64,000 nt of DNA, taken from NCBI GenBank assembly GCA_001632425.1, contig KV425585.1, positions 67,203-131,202 on the forward strand. The letters run 5' to 3'. This document shows, in pieces, positions 43,478-56,067 of this stretch. The DNA comes from Neolentinus lepideus HHB14362 ss-1 (taxonomy: Eukaryota > Basidiomycota > Agaricomycetes > Gloeophyllales > Gloeophyllaceae). The first letter of the stretch is position 1, and each line of letters starts with the position of its first letter. Both the position numbers and the translations under genes were made by a program. The notes beneath the pieces were generated by a model. The model saw nothing but the letters and a program-made list of their open reading frames with translations. It had not been told where the DNA came from and did not search any database.

Positions 43478-43679
43478 GCGATTGTCTAATACGACGCGAC
43501 GAGTTGGTACCGCTCATAATGAAAGAAGGAAAGGGGTAAAGCTCGTGTGCGATAGATGGACTACCTATCGAGATCTGGTGTGCCGCTGTCAGTTCATCAG
43601 TGGGAAGTTCGAAATGGACCTTCCCCGAGGAAATCTCTTAGGCATGACTGGGTCATCGAGCTGCCATGGAAGTCATGAG

Positions 43680-44859
43680 TTATCGGATATTGGGATGACT
43701 GGGCATGACACTCACCACCCATGGAGGCTTGCCATCGAACGACAGAGTGACCCCTTGCTCCTCGCACAGACGCTGCAGAATGCGCTGATCTTTATGATTA
43801 CGGACTCCGGCATCACCTGTGATCACACGCAATTTGGGTAGGTTCGGAATAATACCGAGGACATGTTCCAAGGTAGGGCTCTTAGCGAACGCAGGGTTGC
43901 GGAAACTTAGATGCTCTAGCGATGGAGGAAATTTGAGTTTCCATGTTGCGTTCGGGAGGCTGTGCATTATGACTTCCTCGAGCTTCAGACAGCGCGGTAT
44001 AAGGGCTAGTGCGATGTTGTTGGAATAAATGAATCGCAGAGAACGGATGTGATGACAGTGGTTTTTGGCAAGGTACGTTGCGAACCGGGATCCAGGTAGA
44101 TCGCGTAGGTCCAGGAGCTGAAGAGTATCGGCCGAGCTTGATAACAACCACTCAAGGACATCCTGTAATAGATTTCGGTGCAAGATAAGCTCTTGCAGAC
44201 GGAATCTGGGCTTGCCACATGGAGGGGCAGCGGCGAGCTCCAAGCCCACGAGCAGAAATTGTATGGAAGGCCATACGGAGAGGAGTTGATAGAGAACCGG
44301 CGATTGCACTCCTGAGCGCCTAAAACGAAGGGAGCGAATCCTAGGTCCGGTAGTCTGCGCTAGTTCTTGGAGTTCATAAACGATTTTTGGCTCGAACTCG
44401 TGCATGTCCATAATAGAGATGCTAAGATTGTACAGGCGCGGACACGAGCGAAGTAGCGCAACAAAGTTCGTCGGGCTATATGCATCGTCGCCATAACCAA
44501 CGGGTATGTCTATGGAGCGGACAAACTCCCCCAGAAGCTTGCCCCGCGCCGTCGACGGATCGATAGAGGCGTGAAAAATGTCACTACGGTGCTTGGGCCC
44601 GTATCCACTCAGAGTCACTTCGCGGTACAGTAGCTGTTGCGCTACCTCCGTCCATTCGCTTTGAACCAGGGTGCACGCAGCAAGGCTCGACTGGTCTACT
44701 GCACCGTCCTCGTTGTAATAAAGGTGTGTCAATATTTCGAATACCAATTCTGGTGGTAGACGCGGGGCCTAAAGTGGTATTACTTAAGTAACACACTGAG
44801 ATGTCCTCGACGGCACATACCACTCTACGTGGTTGCACCGCGTAATTTAGAGTGTCCAT
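43680..44859 (-). CDS. F-box-like leucine-rich protein
   Basis: Two exons, 44859-44821 and 44768-43680, give 375 residues. After a short start (MDTLNYAVQPRRV) the block PRLPPELVFEILTHLYYN is an F-box-like helix pair. It is followed by the usual SSLAACTLVQSEWTEVAQQLLYREV. The remainder is an irregular leucine-rich repeat array (RSCPRLYNLSI, SLRFIYSNNIALALIPRCLK, PPSLEHLSFRNP). Such proteins form a very large family in Agaricomycetes and are thought to be substrate adaptors of SCF ubiquitin ligases; the substrate is unknown. It is divergent from RAD50. Confidence 0.85.
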
Positions 44860-45205
44860 ACTTGTGTTCTATCAGCTCCAACTAGAGAACAGCATCTATT
44901 TCACTACTTACCGATTAATGAACTCATTTTCGACGTTGAACATGCAGTACTAATGCCCTGAGCGGCCCTGATGATGAGTAGTCTGGCAGATAATCGGATT
45001 GACATGCTGTCTTTAATCCAGTTTGGGGCCGGCGAATCTGTGTGACAAGTCATTCACGTGTCATGTGACGCGACCTGGAAATCAAGCGCCGTTCACATCC
45101 TCGCGTCTACAAGTCAAAGCAGAGCCTATGCTTCCTCGGAGGTCTGAACGTTGAACGCTGGTGCAGTCTTTATCGCAGTAACGTTGGTCCGACCTCACTC
45201 GAAAA
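44860..45205. promoter_or_regulatory. Divergent promoter region F-box / RAD50
   Basis: 346 bp between start codons. It contains CACGTG followed closely by CATGTGAC near 45056, possible E-box-type sites. No TATA box evident. Confidence 0.35.
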
Positions 45206-48200
45206 ATGGCTAGTCTGAACAAGCTTGCCATCCGTGGCATACGATCCTTCGACGACAAGCAGATTTCCGTAATTGAATTTTTTACACCTGTTACGGTCAT
45301 TGTTGGTCCCAACGGATCGGGGAAGACGACGGTTATTGAATGTCTGAAGTATGCAACCACTGGAGATCAACCTCCCAATACTCGTGGTGGAGCCTTTGTG
45401 CACGATCCCAAGATGGCCAATGAGAAGGAAGTCAAGGCGCAAGTGAAGCTGCGTTTCAATGCGGCCAACGGGGCACGTATGCTTGCCGTCCGAAATCTCT
45501 CCGTAACAATGAAAAAGAACAACACCATGACAATGAAGACGCTCGAAAGCATCCTAGCTTTGGCTGACAGCGGTGCGGAGAAGGGCGGCAAGGTATGCGC
45601 TTTCCATAGTCTCATTAACTGATGTCTCAGTCCTATCTTGTTTTGATGACGGTAGAGAGGAGTCATTTCCACCAAGTGCGCCGAGATAGACACCGAAATC
45701 CCGCATTTACTTGGTGTATCCAAGGCTGTACTTGAAAACGTTATATTTTGTCATCAGGAAGACTCATATTGGCCGCTTGCGGAGCCCTCGATTCTCAAGA
45801 AGAAGTTTGACGATATCTTCGAAGCGACAAGGTAAACTAACTGGCATTATGCGATTCTGTCATACTTAGGGTTGTGGCTCTAGATACACCAAAGCACTTG
45901 ACGCCATTAAAGCTCTCCGCAAAGATCGGGTGGCAGAGCTGAAGGCTGAGAAGGAGCGCCTCGAGTCTCTGTCTAAAGAAAAGGTTCATGCTGACAAGCT
46001 GAAGTCCCGGATATCCGACCTCACTGCAGCTATCGCGTCGAAGGAGATCGAGTACGATCAGACAAAGAAGGGTTACGAACAACTCGTCTTAGCAAACAAG
46101 AAGTTTTATGACTACGCCACTCAGTTCCGTGAACTTTACCTCAAGATCCAGAACATGGAGCAGAACAGAGACCGCTATAAGACTGAACTAGAGTCCGCCA
46201 AGGAGAACGTACGTGAAGTGGAAGGTCAGTCATAGAAAGTCAGATTGTATATTCCATATTGAGTACTGTCTCGTCGGCACGTAGGCACGGAGGAAGAGTT
46301 GCAGGCTCGTCTCGACACCTTCGCCGACCACATAGCTCAGCAGAAGGAGCGTGCTAAGCAAGAAGAGATCAAACGACAGGATTACGAAGAGGAACTCGCG
46401 GCGGCTCGAAAGGCGCATGTCCAGCTCATCAACCAACAGGGCAGTCTTGAGGCCGAAAAGAGGGTGAGATCGTCATTGCATACAGTTTGCTTCATGATGC
46501 TTACAAGTCTGAGCAGGCGCAAGAACAACGGCTAGCAGAGCGAGAGGAGCTCATCAGGGATCTCAGCACGAAGTACCAGATCAAGGGCTACGACTATTCC
46601 CCCTTGGAGAAGGAGAAGGCGGCCGAATTTACTTCGAGGCTCAGTGATCTCTTGAGACGCGAGACTATAGATGCCGAAAAGATTCAGGTCGGATGCACAA
46701 CACGCCCCCAAGTTGTACAATCTTCTGATGCTTCGCGACATAGGACGAGGTGAATGCCAAGAATAAAGAGTACCAAGAACGGTCTCGGCAATTGCACGCC
46801 GACCTCGAACGCCTGAAGCAGATGAAGTCGTCTCTACGCAATCAGATTGTGGGTTATGCAACCCACCCATTTGTGCGGATCTAATATGCAAATTTCTCCA
46901 GTCCACCTTGCAAACCAACATAGCCAGGAACGAGTCCCAACTAGATGCCTCGCAAACTATCAATGCCGAACTACGCAATTTGGCGACCGACATGGAAGAG
47001 AGGAAAGCTAGGCTGGAGAAAGTGAAGGCCGAAATCAAGAGTAGCAACTATGACGAGCGCATTGCGGAGAAGACGGCCAAGATCCGCAGTATGGAGGAGC
47101 AGAAGGATGCCCTGAATCAAGACCTAAGATCTTTGAGTTTGCAAGCAGATATGCGGGCCAGGTTGGATATCAAGAGGGCGGAGCAGAAGAGCAAGGCCGC
47201 TGAAGTGCGCAATATGTATTGAAACAATATCCTCTCACTACTATATCTCGCTGACTTCAGGTAATATCAGTTTGGATGCTCATAACCCGAAGTTCAGGGC
47301 ACTGACCGGTGCCGATGCGAATGCGGGAACGATGGAACGAGAATTGGAGCGGACGTCCATGTCAGTTGCAGTACTTGCTCTTTGCTTCCACACATTTGCT
47401 TGACGATTCCTTCTGTAGCGAGAAGGATCGCGAGATTGCCGACTTGGAGAACCAGAATAACGCGGCCAATCGAGATCTTCAGCAGGCACAGTCGACTCTT
47501 TCCGGCCTAAAAGTCCAACTGAAGACTAGACGGGATGAAGTTAAAAGTAAGTTCACGTCTCGGTGCGGAGTTCAGGCTCATTGACTGGCTCTAGGCTTGG
47601 ACAAGAAGATTCAGGATGGCCTTGATGGGGACTTCTCAACCGTGGAAGCTGGTCTAGCTGAAGCTACTTTGGAGCTGAATGATCGTAAAGAGTTCGTATC
47701 AAAGTCGTATAGTCACTCATTCGCTGACGTGGTGCTCTTGTAGGCGGAGCGGCGCAATGACGGCTACGAGTCATGTTTGGGAGGTGTTCCTCAAGAACGG
47801 GAGGACAAAAAAGGTCTGCAAAGCCTGCAATCGTGGGCTGCAAGAGCACGAACTACCGGGATTCGAGTCATATGTATGTTCTCACCCTTACTTCTCAAAC
47901 ATAAATACTAGAGCATAAATCCCCGGTATAGGTGAAAGAGCAGATGAAGAAGGCGTCCTCTCAAGAAGCTCAGAACATCGAGACAGAGATGAAGGAATGG
48001 GAAGAGTTGCTCAAGAAGTTGCAAGGTCTAGCCCCTGATGAGGCTGCATTAAATCGCTTAAGGGCTGTGGAGATCCCGGATCTAGAGCAACAGATTCGTG
48101 ATTTTGAATCCAAAATTCCAAATCTCAATGAGAAGGCCGACCAAGTATGTATATGCGATACTCAGTCATTATTGATACCACATCTGAGGGATGGTTAGGC

Positions 48201-50326
48201 AGCATCCATCTTACGGGAAGCGAAGAGGGATATCAAAGACATGACTGTCATGAGGCAACAAGCTAACCTTGTGTCAAGGAATCAGAGGGATATCGAACGG
48301 CTGAAGCAGGAGATCACTGATATTGAGACCAGTCTTTCGGCCACAGGCTCGACCAAAACTGCTGATGATGTACAGCTCGAGCTCGATACGCTGGCGGGAG
48401 CCATGTAAGTAGAATGAAGTCGGAGTGCACCAAACTGATCTAATCATACTTTTGAAGCCGTACCCAAGAACGAGAACGACAAGGACTGTCAGTGGACAAG
48501 GAGCGTCAACTCGCTGCTCTGCGTAGTCACGAGAACGATATGCATTCTATGCAGCTGCGCGAAAAGGACTTGCTGAACGAGCTTAAGGACAAGGAGGCAC
48601 TGGAAGCTCGGACGGAAAGCATGCAGAAGGAGATGTCTGAAGCGACCGCACGTCTGAAGGTAGAATCAAATCGCATTGACGTAATATTACACAGCTGACA
48701 AGCTTCTGTAGGAAGTAGATGATAAGATTACCGAGGCCCAAGCTCCGATATCACAACTGGACGAAGAATATCACGAAGTCCAGAACGACCTAAATGTCAA
48801 GCTGTTGAATGCTCAACGTGCCACGCAGGGTCTCAACAAGAGCGTTGATAGTTTGGAAATGATTAATAAAACCATTGACCGGTAAGCGGTAATGGACCTT
48901 GTAGATGTGCTTTAATCAAAGGTTTATCATAGATACGTTCGAGACAAGCGTGGACGACAGCTGAAGGATTGCGAGGAGAAGATCGAGAACTACCAGAACC
49001 AGATTCAAGATCTGGGCCTCAATATCGAGAAAGTTAGGGATGCGATTAGTTCCATCGACAGAGAGATCAGCGATGCAGCTGCATCTATGGCGAATCTCCG
49101 TGAAAACATCCGCATTCGCAAGTTAATGGGGCAAATCAAGGAGGCCCAGGCTGAAATTGATTCTCATGACATGGAAGCTGTTGCCAAGTCCCGGCGTAAC
49201 TTCGACGACAAGTACGCTATAGAGAAGGAGAGAGAGACAGACATGCAGGGCAAGGTCGGTCCTCTGTCACTCATATAAGACCATCACTAATCGTAGACCG
49301 GCTTCAGTATGCTCACTTGGGAGGAGAGCTGAGTTCTCAAAGAGCCCAACTGAAGCAACTTGAAAGCGATTTGAAGGACTTCAAAGACATCAACAAGAAG
49401 TATACAGACCAACTTATTAAAGTCAAGGTACGTATTCAGAATCAGTTCAGCACAGGTAGCGCAAATAAACCTTCCATCAGATGTCGGACATGGCAAACAG
49501 CGACTTGGAGAAGTATGCCAAGGCATTGGACAAGTGAGACTTTATCCTCGTATGTGACGAACTTTGCATTAACCTGCATCCAGTGCTATCATGAAGTACC
49601 ATTCGCTTAAGATGGAGGAGGTGAATGACACGATGCGCCATCTGTGGAACAAGACGTACCAGGGGACAGGTCAGTATCAGCGGTTGATTTGTGACCCTTC
49701 CGATCTCATTGCGCTCCAGATATTGACGGAATCAAGATTCGTTCCGAAAACGAAGGTGGCGCCAGTACTAGTAGCAGGAAGTCGTACAATTACCGTGTAA
49801 GTCCACCTTTGTCCGCACTCGTCGAAGACTGACTGTATGCTTGTATCAGGTTGTCATGACAAAAGACCAAGTCGAAATGGATATGCGTGGTCGTTGTTCT
49901 GCTGGACAGAAGATGCTTGCATCCATCATCATCAGGCTTGCGCTATCTGATTCATTTGGTCAGAATTGCGGAATTCTTGCGCTGGACGAGCCGACGAATG
50001 CTCTCGACGTGGAGAACATCGACGCGTTGGCGGCGAGTTTGGTGGAGTGAGTGTTAGTTAACAATATGAGGGTTTCTTGACTCACTGACATGCAATGATA
50101 TTAGTATCATCAACGAGAGGAAGAATCACTCAAACTTCCAACTCGTCATTATCACGCACGACGAGAACTTTTTGCAGAAGCTGGGTCAATGCGAGGTGAT
50201 GGAGTATTACTGGTGCGTTCATGTCCGTTTGCCAATGTCACTGTTGTAGTTTATACTGAGATACTCAGGCGAGTCTCTCGTGACTCGAGACAAAAGTCTG
50301 TCATTGAGCGCCAACGATTCCATTAG
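45206..50326 (+). CDS. RAD50: DNA double-strand-break repair ATPase RAD50
   Basis: ATPase and tether of the MRE11-RAD50-NBS1 complex, nuclear. Start ATG 45206 ([17 protein letters not shown]). The N-terminal ABC half has Walker [10 protein letters not shown], the conserved [12 protein letters not shown]-loop block and [15 protein letters not shown]. Long antiparallel coiled coils with many Glu/Lys heptads follow, split near 47817-47828 by the zinc hook CKAC. The C-terminal half has the signature region [19 protein letters not shown], Walker [14 protein letters not shown] and the H-loop VIITHDENF. It ends RQRFH, with the stop at 50324-50326. More than fifteen short introns interrupt the frame; the last joins YYW at 50215. 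Length should be near the usual ~1,300 residues. All catalytic motifs are intact. Confidence 0.96.
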
Positions 50327-50676
50327 CCCGGAAATGCTGGTAGGCTTTCTAGTCATGTCCTCATGTTTTCATTCTCCTCTATGTCTCTACTATATCTGCT
50401 TGGGGCAACGTGTCTAATGTCATATCGAGTTTCTTGTGTTGTATCGGAAACCCTCAACGTTATACCAAGAACAATAGGTTTTAGAAGGATCCCTCGCACG
50501 ACCACACGCTTGAAGCACTAGGGTGGCAGCCTACCTATTTTTTTCGTCTCAGATGTCATATCATCCTTTGTTGTCTCCTCGGGAACTTTGGTTCAGTCTC
50601 CTCAATGAAATAATAACCCATACAAGGAATGCCATATTGAATACGCTACCTCGCCGACTCCACGAAGTTTGTTGCT
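50327..50676. other. Convergent 3' interval
   Basis: Between the stops of RAD50 and the epoxide hydrolase gene. Nothing recognised. Confidence 0.45.
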
Positions 50677-52305
50677 TTAGGATGTATATCCTGTCATGCC
50701 CGGGACAACCCCAAATACCGGTCCTCCCTTGCCAAACATCCTCCTCAAATCATTCACTAGCTCCTCCGGCTTCTCATAGGCCGCAAAATGTCCACCGCTC
50801 GTGTGCTCAATCTCGAATACGACATCACCCACTAAACTCCTTGTCCACCTGAAGAGAAGTCATGACTGCCCTCATTCCAAGAAGTAAATAGAGAGCTTAC
50901 GACTTCGGCACAGGCGCGAGCTCTTTGGGAAAGTACGACACGCCCAAGGGCACCTCCCGTACGGGAGACAAGTCCATATTTTCATTCATCACTTCGTAAT
51001 ATATCCTTAGTGAGCTTGCCGGTCCTGCTTGAGAGAACCAATATATTGACACCCATGTCAAAACTGTAACCTCAGATCAGCGTGAATCTCCTTGGGGATA
51101 CACAAGAACAGAGATATTTACCTTCATCATCCTCCCACTGATAATGATCCGTCCAGTTCACCAGCTTTTCGTATATCCATGCCAGGAGTCCAACTGGCGA
51201 ATCTGCGAGGCTGTACCCGAGTGTCTGTGGCTGCGTACCCTGCTCTCGCGAGTACCCCTGGCCCTTCTGTATGAACCTTTCTGCCCGCTCCAAACCCTTC
51301 CGCTCAAACTCCGTGTAGGGACTAAAGGGCGTGAAGCGATGTAGTATCAACTGTAGGAAGAGGAGCGGGTTACGGTGTGGTTTCGGGAGGCGACAGCTGC
51401 AGAAGTCGTTAGGGAAGCGGAAACGATGAGGCCAAGATACTGAGGACGGACGTACACGGGCATGTTGGTGTGCCAGGCTTTGACATGTTTAGGACCATAA
51501 GTAGAGGCCATTTTGCGAGTCACCTGGCAGATGTAAGTTGCGAGGAATTGGCTGAATAGCAATAAGGCCGCACTGGATACCCCCAATCGCCACCCTGTGT
51601 TACTGGAAGACGGGAGCGCCGTCAAATTCAACAGCTCGTAGTGTGGGTTATACAATAACATACCGTACTCCTCATATCCGAGTGCTAACATCAGCTTATG
51701 CCCAACCTGTTGGATCAGTGATTTAACGTTATCATCTCATTTACACATTGACGCAAGAAGACATCCACACCTCGGCGTACTGAGCAATCTTGAATCCCTT
51801 TTGCTTCACACCCTGTGAGAACCCATATCCCGGCAGCCCAAGCACAACAACATGGAAACTTGGGTGTTCTGACGACACCTCAACAAGCAAGGGAAGCACC
51901 TTCTTCGCCTCGAAGAAGCTCCCGGGCCCTGCGAGTAGATGTCAAAAAAAAAGGAAAAGTATAGTAGAGTACATGCTCGCGCTCACACCCATGTACAAAC
52001 AAAAGGGGCACCGCCCCTTCTACCTTGCTCCTGCGATGCAGATAGTGCACATTCAAGGCTCCAAAGCCGTCCACCTCAACATCCCTCGTGAAATGTGGCA
52101 GCTCATTCAGCTCTTTCTCATATTTCCGCCAATCATACCCGTTCCGCCATCGCGCGAGCAGGCGCTGGATATCGGCTAAGGGGACACCATAGTCCCAACC
52201 GGCCTCGTCCAACTCGTCAGGAAGGCGCGCAAGCTCGAGCTTCTGCTGCAGGAGTGACAGCTCGGAATCAGGGACTGAGATCCGGAAAGTTGTTTCAATG
52301 CTCAT
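50677..52305 (-). CDS. Epoxide hydrolase (EHN plus alpha/beta hydrolase)
   Basis: Predicted to open epoxides to diols by a covalent Asp-ester mechanism. Start ATG 52305 ([16 protein letters not shown]). The EHN domain covers residues ~1-110 ([46 protein letters not shown]). The alpha/beta-hydrolase core has oxyanion motif HGGPGSF, rebuilt across an intron (usually HGWPGS), then [10 protein letters not shown], the nucleophile elbow GGDWG and the cap [19 protein letters not shown]. The catalytic His is in [16 protein letters not shown]. It ends GMTGYTS. Five or more introns. Microsomal-type and juvenile-hormone-type enzymes share this layout; in fungi the role is probably detoxification or secondary metabolism. 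Confidence 0.9.
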
Positions 52306-52747
52306 TGTGTCAACCCTTTGAGCTGACCACAGTAAGAGCAGGTGTAACGGTGAACTACCGAGTACGCAGAGAGGATATGGCAGCTGACAAGTCCTGTCAT
52401 GGCGTGGAATGAATAAATATATACTGAGCACTCTGAGCACCTGGTGACCGTCAGCGTAGACACGCCACCGACTCAGGATAGATGAATATGGCAACATAAC
52501 CTCTTTCGGATGGCTTCCTAAGATCCTAAATCGACACAAGCGTGCTCCTACACTACATACGAATGCTACCAGGTACTAACGTTGAGTACTAAGTACTATG
52601 CACATCCTCGCAGGTACAGATATACAGCAGAGTTGTCAATGAGATGTGATGCCAGTTGTACGGACTACTATACACTTGCAAGATATTGGCTAGATATACA
52701 GCGTGATTTATGCAGTTTAGCGAGCTCATTGCAGGAATTCATTGAAA
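52306..52747. other. Interval upstream of epoxide hydrolase, downstream of M3 peptidase
   Basis: Nothing recognised beyond the presumed epoxide hydrolase promoter. Confidence 0.4.
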
Positions 52748-55700
52748 TCACAAATGTGACGCGGCCTCCGCGCCCGTCTTGCCACTACCAAAGATCTCCT
52801 CCGTGTACGCGTCTAACCTGGGCGGGCGGCCGAGGAATTCCTGTACAAGTTATCTTCAGCACTTTCACAATAGGGCTCAAGTTATATCACGACGTACCTT
52901 CAAAGAATCCAGTTCCTCTCTGCTCCCTCCTGGACGCAAAATCTCACTCCGGTACTTGGCGCCGAGCTTCGGGTCCAGCGGGTCGCGCTTGAACACCGTC
53001 GCGTACATGTCTGCCGCAAAGACGAGAGAATACATGTACCCATAGTACCCAGCATCATAACCACCAGTGATGTGCGCGAACGACGCCTGGCCAGGCGTGT
53101 ACTTGCCGCCCTTTACTAGCGACACGGACTCGCGTAGATCGTTCCAGAGCTTGGTGTAGTCCGTGGGTTCTGAAATGTCACAGCACCGCCAGCGTTGACT
53201 CGAATCCCATGGGTGAGGTTCGAGGAAGATGCTTACTCTGGTCAGTGTGCACCTTAATATCGAACTTGCCGAAGAATATCTGCCTTAAATCAAACAAGCC
53301 GATATTGACGTATCGACTTTGAAATTCACGGTCATGTCAATTCGATGTTGGTATTGAACCTGTCACACTGACCTCTGGACGATCTTCTGAATCAGCTCTT
53401 GCGAAAGCGGCTCCTTCTTCTCGAAATGGCTCGACATCTTCTCAAGGACTTTTGGCTCCCAGCACCTGCAAGTATAAACTCAGCTTGTGACCTTTGTAGT
53501 CAGCAAACAGAGGCTATACCAATTCTCGAGCATCTGCGACGGCGCCTCCACGAAGTCCCTCGCCACACTCGTCCCATGGAACCGCTGATACCTCGTCCTA
53601 CTCAGCAGCCCATGGAACACGTGACCCATCTCATGGAAGAACGTCACCACGTCGTCATGTCTCATCAGCGCGGGCCTTTCAGGAGTTGGTTTGGCAAGGT
53701 TCGCGACCATAGCAGCGATGGGGAAAGCGCGAGAGCCGTCAGCCTTGGTGTACCCCGGGAGGAGGGGCCAGACGGCTGCGTGAGAATATTTTGATTCTGG
53801 TCGAAGTCTGGGTGAGTAACAGAGAGGGCTCAGAGGAAGGGAGGGAAACTCACCACGGGGGAAGAGGTCCAGGTAGCAATACCCGACGAATCCCTTCTCA
53901 TCCCTAGCGTCTGCCTCCCAGACGGAGAATTGCTGCACGTCTGTCAAACGCACGCCCATCAGCCTGTCTTTTTTCCGAAAACAAAGTAGAATATGCATGG
54001 ACTCCGGCTCACCTTCATGCCATACACTTCCCCCTTCCATTTTTTCAAACCGCACGCCCAGCAAGTTTTGATAAATCTCCAAGATCGCCGGTACAACATA
54101 TGAGACGGGGAAGTACTCCTTTACGAGGGCGTCGTCTAGGCTAAGCGTTTTCTCGACATGCACGCGGTCGTAGAACCTGTCAGTGTCATCCCATCAGTCA
54201 GACATGATTCTCGAAACGCATGCACCACCAACGTTTTGATGAAGGTGTGTGCGGTCATACCTGTAGTCCCAGATGTAGAAGTTGCCGTCGTACGGGATGT
54301 TCCTGGCATTGTGATCCGCCTCCTTCAGGGCAGTAAGGTTTTTAAGGTCAGAGAGGCCGACAGGGCGCAGTTTGGCTTCGAGATCATCCAGGAACTGTCG
54401 AGTACAAACGTCATGGTCCATATACATATACAGTTAGGGCGATGAGCGAGATAAAACACGCACGTCCGTTACGTTCTTCGCGCTCTTAGCCATCTTCACC
54501 TCCGTCACGTAGTCCGCCCACGTCTTGTAACCCAACGTGCTCGCGATCTTCCTGCGCAAATCGAGCGCCTTGGTAAGGAGCGGCTCGTTGATCGCTAGCC
54601 GGGCGTCGTAGGACTCGTGAGCGCGTTGCCGAGTGGCAGGGTTCTCAGCATACTTGAACTGTACAACCCAACACGAAGAGTTAATAATTAATCAATAGGT
54701 AGAGGAGGCGGTAATAGGGAGTAGGGTTCGCACCAAGGGGAAGATGTCAGGCGTCTTGTGCGTCACGTCGTACACGTCCACGCTGTTCTCGGTCCGCTTG
54801 GTGTAGCCGGACACGATGTCGGCGGGGACACCCTTAAGTTCGTCGAGGGTAAACGTGACCACGCCCTGTAGATAACACTTAGTACTAAACAAATGTAGGG
54901 TGTCTTATGGTTCAATCGTTCAGCACCTTTTCCTCATTGAAGTTTTTCTGTCACTTAATCGCTTAGCTACCGTATGCATACAACATCCGTGTAATACGCT
55001 TACACTGAAGTCCAAACACGTCTGACTGAGCTCCTTCTGCAGCTGCTTCAGCTCTTCCCGCTTCTCCTCGGGCAGCGCCAACCCAGCGCGTTTACCATCC
55101 AGCACCATCTTCTCCACCAGCCTCTTCTCCTCCGCATCGAGCTTCTCCCACTTGCCAGATTCCTTAATGTTCCGTTCCGCAGCGAGCTTGGCCTGGAAGA
55201 CGTCGATGCGCATGGAAGACTCGATGGAGAACTCTCGCGCGAGAACCTCGGCGGCGTTGGACGCGTCACGGAGGTCCTTGGAGGGCGAGACATTTTGGTA
55301 GAAGAAGAGCGGCTCCAGAGTGGACTCTGACTCGGCATCAGAGAGGGCCAAGGTACGCTTGGAAGTGGTCAGATCGGCGGTGGGTTAGCATGATTTCTGC
55401 GATGCACTTACGAAGACCTGGATGCGAGATACTGTATGAGCACGCGATAACAAGATATGTAGGATCACTCACGGATTCAAAGGTACACTCCTCGGGCTTC
55501 AGGGCACCGACACGGTCATCGGTAGCTTGACACTTTGCCAGAGCCTCTCTGGTGATGGTCAAGATGTCCTCAGCGGTGTGATTCCATTGCGGGGGCGGCT
55601 GCGGGGGCTGGATATGCGCCATGCTCGATGTCGTCGTAGTAGAAAACAGATCAGATACAGTAGCAAGAGATCGCGACAGCTGTGAAAGGCGAGGGAGGCT

Positions 55701-55847
55701 TCGGAAAGAGCCAGACAGAGCACATGACGGGAATGGCCAGGAAGTTAATCTCCAGTTCACAGCCAGGCCTACACCAAGCATGCTCCAGCCCAGCATACTC
55801 GGCCTGCGAGCTATGTACCGGACAGAAGACTTTGCTATGCTCGCCAT
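52748..55847 (-). CDS. PRD1: M3 zinc metallopeptidase, saccharolysin/thimet oligopeptidase type
   Basis: Cleaves short peptides in the cytosol and mitochondrial intermembrane space. About a dozen exons; the frame can be followed from ATG 55847 to the stop at 52748. Exon 1 is 55847-55473, followed by a 6-nt exon 55417-55412 (GTCTTC), then an exon starting at 55357. Blocks: FFYQNVSPSKDLRDAS, TLGYKTWADYV, LPGYTKADGSRAFP, zinc site FFHEMGHVFHGLL with the third ligand in VEAPSQMLENW, and GGYDAGYYGYMYSLVFAADM. It ends GAEAASHL. The first 75 residues before MAHIQPP (ATG 55622) are basic and hydrophobic and might be a mitochondrial leader. The degenerate copy at 31524 starts at a point equivalent to 55622, so the shorter start is also plausible. 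Confidence 0.92.
55412..55417 (-). other. 6-nt microexon of the M3 peptidase gene
   Basis: GTCTTC lies between CCAG and GTAAGT. It reads V-F and links TFES to RTLALSDAES, matching the family pattern TFESVF. No other splice combination I tried keeps the frame. Confidence 0.65.
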
Positions 55848-56067
55848 CGTCGCCGCCCGCGACGCCAGTGAGTCTGTGTATAGTTGGGCTCTGTATACGC
55901 GGACTCGCTTGATTGGGCAAACTGTCTGACCCAGGCCGGTTCGCGAAACTACGTTCTCACGTCTCCGAATTGCTTGAATACAAGGTACATCATGCTACAA
56001 ATGCCCAGTCTACAAAGCTCCAAGTCCAGCAATACATACCCAATAAAAGAACTTGTTCTGGCCTGCT

